Shown here: positions 25,329 through 35,266 of the stretch, piece by piece
Numbering within the stretch: position 1 is the stretch's first letter
How the letters are laid out: each line of letters starts with the position of its first letter
NCBI GenBank assembly: GCA_003223025.1
Contig: QHXR01000022.1
Coordinates: 37,593 to 101,592 of the forward strand
DNA from: Acidobacteriota bacterium
GTDB lineage: Bacteria; Acidobacteriota; Blastocatellia; Pyrinomonadales; Pyrinomonadaceae
Length of the DNA stretch: 64,000 nt
Direction of reading: 5' to 3'
Made by a program: the position numbers and the translations under genes
The notes under the pieces: generated by a model
Databases searched by the model: none
Seen by the model: the letters and a program-made list of their open reading frames with translations, nothing else
Told to the model about the DNA's origin: nothing

Positions 25329-25400
25329 CAACCGCAGATGACGCAGATTAAAATGGATTAGATTTTCTTGATCTGCGTTATCTGCGTTAATCTGCGGTTA
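25329..25400. repeat. Inverted repeat of the 'cgcagatgacgcagat' family, copy 2
   Basis: Arms of aaccgcagatgacgcagatt and its complement. It fills the gap between the esterase and the enolase gene and is related to the copy at 3309-3405. Confidence 0.8.
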
Positions 25401-25421
25401 AATAACATCCACGCCCCGAAC

Positions 25422-26342
25422 CTAATCGACGACCTTATTCGCCTTCAAAAATTTCCAGATCTCATCGAATGCCATTACGTAATCCGCCTGGCCGAACATT
25501 CCGTGTCCGCCGCCTTTGATGGTGATGAGTTTATTCACATTCGATGTCTTATCCAATTCCGCATGCAGACGCGTCGCTTGCGCATACGGAACGACGTCGT
25601 CTTTGTCGCCGTGGATCGTGATTATCGGCGGCAGTCCGGCACGAACATAAGTCAGCGGCGAGACGCTCTTCGCGACCTCGGCGGCATTCGGCATCGAGCC
25701 CATCCACATCACCGCGTAATTTTTTAAATTCGGGCCCGCGATCAGATCGTTTACATCGCTGATGCCGTACCAGTTCACGATCGCGGCAACCTTCATCGGG
25801 ACGTCGCCGTACTTCGCGTCGCCGTAGCAGCGATTATCGAGCGGCGTTCCATCGGGAAGCATGCCGGTGATAAGCGACAGGTGTCCGCCTGCGGAATGCC
25901 CCGTCAGCACGATCTTAGACGTGTCGAAATTCCACTGCTTTGCATTTCGATAGATCCAACGAAGCGCGCATCGCGTGTCTTCGACCGATCCCGGTGCGAG
26001 CGAGTTTCCGGCCATACGGTATTCGACATTGACGACCCGCCATCCACGTTCGAGATAAGGAAGCAGTTGATACACGGAACCTTCCTTCGATCCAAAGATC
26101 CAACCGCCGCCGTGGATGTAAACAAGTGTCGGAGTCGGCTTCGGATTATCGCGTGGGTACCAGATGTCGAGCTTCAGCGGAGTGTTGTTCGCGCTCCCGT
26201 AAACGACATCCTGCTGCATCCAGTACTTGTCGCCGATCGTAAGCAGCGACGGCGATGTCGCTTGTTGTGCGAGCGCTGCGATTGAAAGCAAAAGCACGGT
26301 CGCGATCGTGAATAGAAATTGAATCGATCCTTTTAATCGCAT
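25422..26342 (-). CDS. Exported alpha/beta-hydrolase (BD-FAE-like esterase)
   Basis: A 306-residue serine hydrolase of the esterase/lipase HGGG type. It has a signal peptide (hydrophobic core FLFTIATVLLLSIAALA). The oxyanion motif is IHGGGWIFGS, the nucleophile elbow is GHSAGGH, and the triad is completed by a late Asp (HGDKDDVVP) and His (GGGHG). Such enzymes often remove acetyl or feruloyl groups from polysaccharides, which suits the glycan cluster. I start at the ATG at 26342, directly before the signal. Confidence 0.88.
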   Translation of the reverse strand: MRLKGSIQFLFTIATVLLLSIAALAQQATSPSLLTIGDKYWMQQDVVYGSANNTPLKLDIWYPRDNPKPTPTLVYIHGGGWIFGSKEGSVYQLLPYLERGWRVVNVEYRMAGNSLAPGSVEDTRCALRWIYRNAKQWNFDTSKIVLTGHSAGGHLSLITGMLPDGTPLDNRCYGDAKYGDVPMKVAAIVNWYGISDVNDLIAGPNLKNYAVMWMGSMPNAAEVAKSVSPLTYVRAGLPPIITIHGDKDDVVPYAQATRLHAELDKTSNVNKLITIKGGGHGMFGQADYVMAFDEIWKFLKANKVVD

Positions 26343-26427
26343 AAGTTTATTTGCTCCGTTCCGTCCGATTCTTTCTCCTCTTTCCTCTTCTTCCATGTGT
26401 TCAGTGTGTTCCGTGGTTCCGGCTTTC

Positions 26428-26564
26428 GTTCGTGTTGTTTCGTGTGGTTCGTGTGGTTAGTGGTTACGGATTTTGCGATTCAGGATTTAGACCTTGATTC
26501 GAAGACCGCTACGTAAAGAGAAACCACGAATCACACTAACCACACGAAACAACACGAAAAAGAA
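26428..26564. repeat. Inverted repeat of the 'cgtttcgtgtggttcg' family, copy 3
   Basis: The left arm at about 26428-26467 and right arm at about 26521-26562 are reverse complements carrying gtggttagtggtt and aaccacacgaaacaacac. They share words with 10272, 20219 and 47836. Confidence 0.85.
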
Positions 26565-26574
26565 CGAGCTCAGA

Positions 26575-28711
26575 TCAGGCGGCTCGAACACCGTTCTTGT
26601 CGGCGACGTAACGAGCGCCTTGATAATTGATGTTTCTCAACTCAGCACGCGGATCTAGTTTTCCAAACTGCGGTTTCGCCGTGATCGTTCCAAACAAACC
26701 GGCGTTGATACCGAAGATCGAATCGACTACCGGCTCGAGATAATTACATCCGGATACACACGCCCAATCGTTTATGTACGGCTGATCGGATGGCGACTTC
26801 GACGCGGCTCCGTTCGATTCCGGCGTGTAAAAAGTTTCCGTAAAATGCGCCTGGGCGTACGGCCCTTGCATGCTCGTCTTCGCGAGTCCCTTGATCCATT
26901 CGAATGCGACATCGACTTCGCCTGCCGCATACAAACCGCTCAGTGCGAGCGCAGGCCATGAGCAATATGCACCGGTCCATTGATGATCCGGACGGATGCT
27001 GAATGTGACATCGAGATCGCGTGTCGATAACGCACGCCATCAGCGTCGTGCCGAAATCGTAGCAGTGATGCACCTCGTAGTAGCTTCCATCCGGCAGACG
27101 ACACTTCCAGATTCCTTTACCCGGAACATAAAGCTCGAGAACACGGCGACCCAACTCGTCCGCTTCTTTGCGATACGCCGCGGCTTTTGATTTGTCACCT
27201 TTGAACTCGACAAGCTCCGCGGCGAATCTAAGATTATGAACATTCGCCGCATTCAGTCCGGCGACTTCGTGAACATAACTCGACACGGCCTCGAGCAAGT
27301 TTGTCACGCCGCCGTAATCAGCGAGTCCATGCTTATTTACATTGAGCTCGCGCCAGTGCTCGGCGTATCGAAGCAAATGCGTGAGAACTTTTTTTCCGTC
27401 GACTTCCTTGTCGAGCCACGCGCGATCACCGGTCCAACGCAGATATTCTTTCGCCATTCGCGACATCGCGTAGTCGTTTACCGAATACCACGGACCGACG
27501 CCTTCGCCCGTTAGAAACTCGGTGCCGAAATGCTTGTGCATGTCGAGCTTCATCCACATTTCCATCATGCCTCGCAGCACTTTTGGATCGAGCATCGAGA
27601 GCAGCATCGCACTCAAACTGATGTCCCAGAGAAATGTCGTCGTCTCCCAATATCGCGGCATCAGCGTGACGTACGTCGTTCCGTAAACCGAGTGCGGAGT
27701 CGTGCGGCGGAAATAAAGCGCGCTCATCACGGCGGAGTGATAGATGCGCTTCAGATTGTCATCCGTCGTGACGAGAGTCGGGACATGTCCCGAGAAAATA
27801 TTGTTGCCGGGAGTGAACGCGGCCTGCATCTGGCCGTTCCATTCGTCGGTCGTCGCTGTCGCGACGGCGTCGAAGTTATTGACGATCGAGTCGTATTCTT
27901 TTTGGACCGAGGCGGCGCTTTCGCCGAGCGAATTTACAAACACTATCGACGCGGATTCGCGCGGTGCGAGATCGAATTCGTAAGTTATCCATGACGGAAG
28001 AAGGCTCGTAGGTTTTGGTGAAGTACCTTGAATGACATACGCATCCGAATGGATCGCTTTGCAAAGCACGGCGTTTCGTCCGGCGTCGACGGTCCGGTCG
28101 TTATCATATTCTCCGGGCGAATACGCCGCGTTCCACGGCTTCACGCTCTTCGATGCTCCACCGTTGATCGCGAGCTTGATCTCGGTCTTGCGACGAGCTT
28201 TTGTCATGTTAGTCACGGTCAGTTTTACCGCGACCGACATCGTTCTAAATGGAACGATCGTCACGCTCTTTAGCTCGAGTCCTCTGTAGAGCGACCGGCG
28301 TTCGATTCGGTCCGGCTGCCAAACGAAATCGATCGGCGTCTTTGTCGCGGTGAAATATTCACCGTCGACATACAGGACTCCGGTGAGAAGCTCGCCGCCC
28401 GAACCGAGCGGAGCGACATTCATTTCGCCCTGCGCGAACGGCGGGAATGCGACGCTTCGCACGGCGGTGACATCCATCGCCGCCTGCGCACAACCCCATT
28501 GATTCGTCAGTCCGGGCCATGCGTAGAGATCGAGAAACTTGTGAGTCATCGTCACCGAACGCATCGACGCGCAGGTCGGGATATCGGGAAGCGATGGTGC
28601 AGCGACAACCGTCGGTTCGGAACTTGAGGCGAAGCCCTTGCCGGCGATGGCAGGTACAATTGCCGCGACCGAAAATGCTTTGAGAAATTCTCTTCTTTTT
28701 ACCTTGTCCAT
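26575..28711 (-). pseudogene. Frameshifted exported six-hairpin glycosidase-like protein
   Basis: The main frame runs from the ATG at 28711 and the second from about 27017 down to 26575. Together they make one protein of about 710 residues. A Tat-like signal (KRREFLKAF, then AAIVPAIAG) is followed by an N-terminal beta-sandwich region and an alpha/alpha-toroid catalytic region (segments TTPHSVYGTTYVTLMPRYWE, DISLSAMLLSML, YSVNDYAMSR). This resembles MGH1/GH63-like glycosidases. At 27017-27040 one extra base shifts the frame: after FGTTLMA, the homologous text (DLDVTFSIRPDHQWTGA) continues in the next frame. It may be a real mutation or a sequencing error. It lies between the esterase and GH38 genes. 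Confidence 0.75.
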
Positions 28712-28737
28712 TTTTCTCTAGTTCGAAGTCCTACCCT

Positions 28738-29185
28738 GGCTTTCTTGGATCATTAGTTGCCCACGGCCTTTCTTGGATTTATAAAACGGCCAGTAACATT
28801 TCTTGGATCATAAATTCCGCAGGCCTTAATTCTTAGATTTATAAATTGCCACGGAGCTTTAGCCCGTGGTCCGAACTTCAGTATTTCTTGGGTTTAGCCC
28901 AAAAGAGTTTGGCTAAAGCCAGGTCTGTGAAGCACTCGTCCCCCGGCCTAAAGGACCGGGGCAATTCATAAGAATGCGCTTTTGAGCACTACTCTTACTC
29001 AATAACTGTCGAGCACTCGTACGGATCGCCCTTCTTGGATTTATAAATTGCCACGGCGCTTTAGCCCGTGGTCCGATCTTCAAAACTTCCTGGCTTTAGC
29101 CGAAAAGAGTTTGGCTAAAGCCGGATCATAAAGGGCTCGCGCCCCGGCCTAAAGGACCGGGGCAATTTATAAGAAAAGAATCGAT
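28738..29185. repeat. Gene-free stretch with a duplicated 'ctttagcccgtgg' element
   Basis: The 524-base gap 28712-29235 has no gene. Two copies (about 28843-28975 and 29043-29175) of an approximately 130-base element share ccacgg.gctttagcccgtgg, gagtttggctaaagcc and cggcctaaaggaccgggg. Each forms internal hairpins. Short related fragments (ttcttgga tttataaa) precede the first copy from 28738. Confidence 0.85.
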
Positions 29186-29235
29186 AAAAAAGGAATTCAT
29201 AAAGACCACTATCTTTAATCCTACTTTCATCGGTC

Positions 29236-32079
29236 CTATTCAATCTCCACCCGCACCGTCGCGCATTCATACGGACGCAACGACACCGTCAATGGAGCAA
29301 TCTCCGAGATCTTTTTCAGCTCTACACTCTCCGTGATATTCATCAGCGACGCACCGATGACCTTCGCCGGCAATGTAACTTTTACATTCGCTGCCCGGCC
29401 CGCGAATTCCTGCAGCCTCACGATAAAAACTTTCGTAACTTTCGGACTCAACGGAGCCGATGTCACTTCGCCACGAAACGCACTTTCGTTCAGGGCCTTC
29501 ACTGTGACGATGTCGACATTCGGCTGGTCGACCGAGAAGAATGCACGCGTGCGAGCAACAGGTGCGACGCCGACATACTGAGCACGCAGGGGTAGATTGA
29601 ATTCCGATCCCATACGCCACGCACGAACTGGATCGAAAATTCCGGCGCCCGCGATCGCGTATTCGAACACCATCGAATCAGTTCGTCCAGGTTCGACGGA
29701 TGGAACGTTGATGATGCTCAGGTCATGAGTGTCGGCCTGATTTCCTTGTCGCACCGCACGCGAATAAAGTGTCGCCTCCGGAAGCGGAAACTTTCCGGTG
29801 TACATTGCCGGGAATTCCGCGGGAGCATCTTTGGGGCGAACTTTCGTCGAAATAAATCCGGAGTAGACCCAATGAAATGACTGGCGGTGCGCGAGCAGAG
29901 CGCTAGAACGTCCGTCCGTCAATCCGATCAGATGTTGAGTCGAAACCGAATCCTTACGTGCACCCGGAAGATAGTCGTCGGGCAGACGATCGAAATATCT
30001 CTGGCCGCCGCGCATCACCTTCAATCCGTCTTTGGAAACGTTGAAAGGGAACGCGAAGTAGTAGGAGTCGTGCCAATTATTATTCCCACCGGGAAACGGC
30101 ATCTTCGTCGGATCGAGCTCGTTGCGGAGCTCGACATGATCGACGCCGTCATAGATCGCGATGCGGGTGAGCGGAAACGATGAGCGATCGCGCTGCACCG
30201 TGATCTCCGTCATCTGAATGCCTTTGCGGATCTGAATTCTCGGCTTCACCGGGTATGAAACTTTCGAAGCATCGGGACCTTCGACCCGGAGCAGATCATT
30301 GAACTGCCGTTCGCCGTTTGGATTTACGAGTTCGCGATTCACGGTCTTGTCGCGGATGCTGCGAATGGTTCCGTCGGTATTCATCGAGACAGCGAATTGT
30401 CTGTTCTCCGCCGTCGCCGCACCGAACATCGTTTGCAGCGTGTTCGCGCCTTTACCCGCGGCTGTAGTCACGTCGTACGTCGCATATCCCATCGCCGGAA
30501 TATTCTTCGCAACAAAGATCGCGTCACCGGATTCATCGACATCGAACGGAACATTTACTCCAGCCGCATCTCGCACGGCAACAATCTTTCTATCGGACGC
30601 GGGGGCTGAGATTTTGACGACGTCGGTCCGCTGCCATGACACGCCGTTATAGATCAGAACCGGTGACGTCGATGCATTCACATCCGGTCGACGATCTTCG
30701 AATCGCGACGGATCAGCAAGAATGCCGATGCCGGTCTTCAGCAATTCATCGGTCTCGTTTTTCGCACGACTCGTAATATCGACATACTCGCGATTCTGCT
30801 GCCGCAGCGGCTCGCTGCTGTTGAGCTGCGGCCATCCGGTATTACCGGCTCCGCTGTGCTCGTCGAACGTGAACATCGAATCGTAAACTTCGTTGAAGTT
30901 GCCGACGGGAACCGGAAGCCGTCGAATCATTCCGATCGCACTCCACAGCGTCTCGGCAGCCGCGATGTGATCGTGGGTGTAACGACCCGTCGCGCTGATT
31001 CTCGGAGACGAGGTCTTCGCTTCGGACCAAAGTCCGGACCACTCGCCGCGATACGTCGGGATCTGCGAGGCGTACTTGCCTTCGATGTGCTTAAAGAACT
31101 CGGGTGAGTTGGCGATCTTTAGCTTTACCTCGTCGTGCTTCGAGTTCCACATCTTCACGGCACGCTCGAGATTGAGCACGTTCTCAGGCTCGAAAAAGTC
31201 GTGTGCGTACATCGCCATCACGGCGTCGTACTTGTATCCCGCTTTGTTGTAATTATTGAGAAGATCCGTGACGCCGATCTCCATCATTTCGATGTCCGAC
31301 TTTTTCCCGGCCATTTCCGGATTGAACATGTCGAACGGTTTACGGTCCGTGTACGGATCGACCGAGTACGGATCGAGATAATATTGCGTGAACGCTTCGA
31401 CGTAGGCTCCGCGATTTCCCTGGCTGATGCAGAGCAGAACTTTGTTTCCATCCGGAGCTTCCCAGTAGAAGGGAACTTTGCCCGGTGCGAGATCGGTCGC
31501 GTTATTGATGAATGTGTTCGCACCGGTGACGAGATATTTTGTCCCGCCCGATGCGAGCATCGACGCGATCGGCATCGGATGTCCGGGTACGTCGTTCATG
31601 TACGCGACCTCGGATGTGATGCCGTACTGTCGCTGAAGATTTACAAAATCATAGTTGAGCCGGTTCAGCTCTTCGGCACCGAGATAATCGGTGTGCATGC
31701 TGCCCCATGCGGTGGAGAGAACGATCTGACCGGATTTGATGAGATTTATCAGTCGGGCGATCTTTTCTTTATCCGACGGCAGAACGGACTGTGGTTTCTT
31801 CTGTCGCTTTAGCCATTCATTGACCTGCCAAACGCTTTCGATCGTCCAACGAAAATCTTTGTCCGACTCGGCGACTCGAATTACTTCATCGATGTGACGT
31901 GCCGCACGTTCGCGGATCGCACTCGGCGGTTCGACGAATCCGAAATCGTAATGCGATGACGGTATGACGTAGATCGTTTTGATCGGACTTTGCGGCAGCT
32001 TCGCCTGACCAAATAGGTCGAGGGAAAGCAGCGTTCCCAAAACATAAAAGACTAAAAAGAGATTTATAGTTTTGCGCAT
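29236..32079 (-). CDS. Exported alpha-mannosidase-like glycoside hydrolase (GH38)
   Basis: A 947-residue protein with a signal peptide (about 1-24). The GH38 catalytic domain begins at HYD (H43, D45: IPSSHYDFGF), where a zinc ion binds. The probable nucleophile is Asp163 in the NDVPGHP motif and further His lie in MYAHDFFEP. The long C-terminal beta domain (about 480-947) holds a TGKFPLPEATLYSRAV segment. GH38 enzymes cleave alpha-mannosides, usually at oligosaccharide ends. Length is typical. It starts 41 bases after the TonB receptor, so the two are probably one transcript. Confidence 0.9.
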   Translation of the reverse strand: MRKTINLFLVFYVLGTLLSLDLFGQAKLPQSPIKTIYVIPSSHYDFGFVEPPSAIRERAARHIDEVIRVAESDKDFRWTIESVWQVNEWLKRQKKPQSVLPSDKEKIARLINLIKSGQIVLSTAWGSMHTDYLGAEELNRLNYDFVNLQRQYGITSEVAYMNDVPGHPMPIASMLASGGTKYLVTGANTFINNATDLAPGKVPFYWEAPDGNKVLLCISQGNRGAYVEAFTQYYLDPYSVDPYTDRKPFDMFNPEMAGKKSDIEMMEIGVTDLLNNYNKAGYKYDAVMAMYAHDFFEPENVLNLERAVKMWNSKHDEVKLKIANSPEFFKHIEGKYASQIPTYRGEWSGLWSEAKTSSPRISATGRYTHDHIAAAETLWSAIGMIRRLPVPVGNFNEVYDSMFTFDEHSGAGNTGWPQLNSSEPLRQQNREYVDITSRAKNETDELLKTGIGILADPSRFEDRRPDVNASTSPVLIYNGVSWQRTDVVKISAPASDRKIVAVRDAAGVNVPFDVDESGDAIFVAKNIPAMGYATYDVTTAAGKGANTLQTMFGAATAENRQFAVSMNTDGTIRSIRDKTVNRELVNPNGERQFNDLLRVEGPDASKVSYPVKPRIQIRKGIQMTEITVQRDRSSFPLTRIAIYDGVDHVELRNELDPTKMPFPGGNNNWHDSYYFAFPFNVSKDGLKVMRGGQRYFDRLPDDYLPGARKDSVSTQHLIGLTDGRSSALLAHRQSFHWVYSGFISTKVRPKDAPAEFPAMYTGKFPLPEATLYSRAVRQGNQADTHDLSIINVPSVEPGRTDSMVFEYAIAGAGIFDPVRAWRMGSEFNLPLRAQYVGVAPVARTRAFFSVDQPNVDIVTVKALNESAFRGEVTSAPLSPKVTKVFIVRLQEFAGRAANVKVTLPAKVIGASLMNITESVELKKISEIAPLTVSLRPYECATVRVEIE

Positions 32080-32120
32080 GCTTTCCCTCGATTACTTCCC
32101 TTGTTCGCTAAGTCTACAGC

Positions 32121-35100
32121 CTAGAAATTAAATCGTGCAGACAGTTGGATCTGACGCGGTCCGCCAAATCCCAAAAGTCCGCCGAGCTGATTTCCGACCG
32201 TCGAAACACTCCTTCCAAAAAACGCCGTCGGCCGAAGAGTGTTCGGTGTATCTCCGGGAACGAGTCCGCCGGACGGATCGGCAAAATTAGCTGTATTGAA
32301 CAGATTGAATATATCCATTCGCAACTGCAAATTCATGTTTTCCGAGAAACGCGTGTTCTTCATGACCGAGAAATCGATTTGATTAAAGCTCGGCCCGCGC
32401 AAGTAATTTCGCGGAGTGTTGCCGGCCGCAAACGGATCTGTCGGCGATGAAAATGCGGCGGGGTTGAACTGACAGTCGGGGAAGCTTCGACCCGAACACG
32501 TCGCGTTGGACGGTGCATACGGATCGACTCCCGGAACGATATTCGGCCGATATGAGAATCCGCCGAACGCTCCACCCTTTCGTGTCACGTTAACGGGCAA
32601 GCCCGTTCGAAACTGCGAGATCGTCGACACCTGCCAGCCATCGCCGAGCCATTTCGGGAATCCGTCTCCGAACCACCGGCGTGCAGACGGAATGTCGTAG
32701 CTCGCATCGAAAACGAAGTTGTGACGGACATCCTGATCGCTGCTCGCGCGCTCGCCTTTCGTGTTGAACTCGTCCTGGTAGTCTTTGAAGAATCCGACAA
32801 CGTCGTCGATCGCATGCGACCATGTGTAGTTGAAGTTGAATCTCAAACCGGTTGACAGGTTGCGTTTGAAATTAACTTGCATCGCGTTATAGCTAGACTG
32901 CGGATACGATCCGACGAGGAAAATATCTCCAAACTGCGGCAGCCGTCGTAGCCCGAATCCGAAGAAATCGATATCCGCACGGTTGAGATTTCTCGGTGAC
33001 ACAACTCCGTCAGTCAGAAGATGAGTGACGTGATTGCCGACGTAACCGACTTGAAGAATACCTATTCCGAAATCATGCTGAATGTTCAATGACCACTGCT
33101 GAGCTTCCGCCGTCTTGAGATCTTTTTCGATGGAGAACTTCGCCGCGGTTCCGCAGGTGTCGAACGCCGTCGGGGCGATCGGATATTTGAAGGAAGCAGG
33201 AGCAGTAGGACAGTATCCGAGTCCTAAAACGTCGAGGATGCTGATCCCGCGCGTCGGGAACGAATTCTGCTGCGGCGATCCAAAGCTGGCCGGAAGCTCC
33301 CGGTTGTAAAAGATCCCGTAACCGCCACGCAAGACAGTTTTCTGATTTCCAAATACGTCGAAAGCAAATCCAAGTCGCGGACCCCAGTTATTGGTGTCCA
33401 TGTCGTGGATCTTTTGACCACGCGGCGTGACGGTCAAAGTGTTGAGATCGAAGTTCTGCAGATAGCCGTCGCGTTCGCGGCTAACGGTGCTCACCTGATA
33501 ACGAAGTCCGAGGTTCAGCGAAAGTCTCGGATGGATCTTCCAATCATCCTGGAAGAAGAATGAAAAATTCTCGTTCGCGTAATGTAGCTCCGGATTTCCG
33601 GCGATCTGGACGCTAAACGGATCGTTCGTTTTGAAATCGGCGATCGAGCCATATTGATAGGTCGCCTGCGGAAGGGATTCGGCGGCACGGCGGTTCAGTC
33701 GAATATCGAAACCGGCCTTCATCGAATGGTTTCCATGAACCATGCTCAGCGTATCGAGGAATTGATAAACGACACCGGTTCTTCTCTGATCAAACTGCGC
33801 CGGTCCGATGTTTGCGATCGCGGAGTCGGCGAAGAGAAAACTGAACATCGGAAATGGCGAAGGCCCGCCGCTCGGATGCGTTTTATTATGATTGATCCCG
33901 AACGCCGCCTCGTTGATGATGTTCGGCGAAATTATGTAGTTGTGTGAAAACTTGAAGAGCTGAACAAGAAGTGTTCCGTCTGCCGTTTGGTCGGTGCCGA
34001 CCCCGTAAGGCGTTTCCGTTTTGGAATCGTTGATGTTATAACGAGCCGAGAATTGACTATTCTCGGTGTGTGCCCAGTCGATCTTAAAGGAACCAGTATC
34101 TTCCCTCAGGTCGCCGTCTTTTTGAACCGAATAGAAACCGAGATCCGCACTCGGTGCGGGTTGACCCGGGAACGTAAACGGTGACGTCGGCAGCGGCAAT
34201 GTTGCGACGACCGGAACAAGCGCCGGGTGGATCGCGGCTCGAAAGGCCGCTGTCGGAGTCAAGGAGGTGAAGAGTTGTCCGCGAGTCTGTCGTACGCCCT
34301 CGTAGTTTGCGAAGAAGAAAAGTTTGTCCTCTTTGATCGGTCCGCTGACGCTTCCGCCAAACTGATTTAAGTCAAAATTCGATCGCGGAAATCCTTGTGC
34401 GTTATTGAAGAAATCGTTCGCGTCAAGGCCCTCGTTTCGGAAGTAGTCAAAAACGCTGCCGTGGAAATTATTCGTACCCGACTTCGTGATCGGATTGATA
34501 ACCGCACTCAGAGCTTCACCGTACTGTGCCGAGTAGCTGTGCTCGAGCACCTGGACTTCCTGAATGCTGTCCATGCTCACGCGGTTGACGCGAGACTCGA
34601 TGCGACCGAGCACGTTCGATGTACCGTTGAGATCGACGCGGCCGGCATCGACGCCGTCGACGAGTACGCTCGTCGCGCCGAAAGTCGATGGGATTCCGTT
34701 GATGCTCGTTTGAAATTGATTTGTCGACTGCACTGAGCCCGGCACCGTCGCCAGCAACTGAGTGAAGTCGCGCCCGTTTACCGGATTATCCTGGATTCGT
34801 GCCGACGTAATGTTGTCACCGATCGTCGAAGTTTCAGTATCGGTCCGTGTTTGATCGACGACCTCAACGACTGCGGAAACTCCGCCGGCCGACATCGCGA
34901 TATCCGCACGAGCTTTCTCACCGACCGCGAGCCGAAGGTCTTTCACGCTCGTTGCCGTGAAACCGGTGCCGGAAGCTTCGATCGTGTAGACGCCATTCGA
35001 CAATGACGGAACTTCGTAGCGTCCGTCCGCGTCGGTCTGGACTGTACGTGCTTCGTTTGTGCCCTGATTGGTGACGGTCACGGTTGCGTTCGGCACCACC

Positions 35101-35234
35101 GCGCCGTTCGGGTCAGTGACCACACCGGTGATCGAGCCGGTGTTCGACTGCGCCGCCAACGAGATGGCCAACATGAACACGATGCTGGTGAGAGAAACCG
35201 CTCGGATTAGTTTATTTACTGTTTTAATTATCAT
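32121..35234 (-). CDS. TonB-dependent receptor, Oar-like (receptor 1)
   Basis: A 1037-residue outer-membrane protein. A signal peptide (about 1-25, SLAAQ) leads to a carboxypeptidase-regulatory-like beta domain (about 25-110: GSITGVVTDPNGAVVPNATV). A plug (about 120-240) and a TonB-dependent barrel with many Tyr/Phe-flanked strands to a C-terminal RFNF complete it. The start is fixed by GGAGG 8 bases before the ATG at 35234. It takes up an oligosaccharide or similar large ligand using proton energy. No SusD-like gene follows, as usual for Acidobacteriota. It lies between the sugar-binding protein and GH38. Confidence 0.93.
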   Translation of the reverse strand: MIIKTVNKLIRAVSLTSIVFMLAISLAAQSNTGSITGVVTDPNGAVVPNATVTVTNQGTNEARTVQTDADGRYEVPSLSNGVYTIEASGTGFTATSVKDLRLAVGEKARADIAMSAGGVSAVVEVVDQTRTDTETSTIGDNITSARIQDNPVNGRDFTQLLATVPGSVQSTNQFQTSINGIPSTFGATSVLVDGVDAGRVDLNGTSNVLGRIESRVNRVSMDSIQEVQVLEHSYSAQYGEALSAVINPITKSGTNNFHGSVFDYFRNEGLDANDFFNNAQGFPRSNFDLNQFGGSVSGPIKEDKLFFFANYEGVRQTRGQLFTSLTPTAAFRAAIHPALVPVVATLPLPTSPFTFPGQPAPSADLGFYSVQKDGDLREDTGSFKIDWAHTENSQFSARYNINDSKTETPYGVGTDQTADGTLLVQLFKFSHNYIISPNIINEAAFGINHNKTHPSGGPSPFPMFSFLFADSAIANIGPAQFDQRRTGVVYQFLDTLSMVHGNHSMKAGFDIRLNRRAAESLPQATYQYGSIADFKTNDPFSVQIAGNPELHYANENFSFFFQDDWKIHPRLSLNLGLRYQVSTVSRERDGYLQNFDLNTLTVTPRGQKIHDMDTNNWGPRLGFAFDVFGNQKTVLRGGYGIFYNRELPASFGSPQQNSFPTRGISILDVLGLGYCPTAPASFKYPIAPTAFDTCGTAAKFSIEKDLKTAEAQQWSLNIQHDFGIGILQVGYVGNHVTHLLTDGVVSPRNLNRADIDFFGFGLRRLPQFGDIFLVGSYPQSSYNAMQVNFKRNLSTGLRFNFNYTWSHAIDDVVGFFKDYQDEFNTKGERASSDQDVRHNFVFDASYDIPSARRWFGDGFPKWLGDGWQVSTISQFRTGLPVNVTRKGGAFGGFSYRPNIVPGVDPYAPSNATCSGRSFPDCQFNPAAFSSPTDPFAAGNTPRNYLRGPSFNQIDFSVMKNTRFSENMNLQLRMDIFNLFNTANFADPSGGLVPGDTPNTLRPTAFFGRSVSTVGNQLGGLLGFGGPRQIQLSARFNF

Positions 35235-35266
35235 TAGATCCTCCAGGAAATTTTCGAACCGTTTCC

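Noticed and set aside
31135..31812. A 225-residue plus-strand frame inside the GH38 gene
   Set aside because: It is antisense to an intact, well-matched GH38 gene and has no domain.
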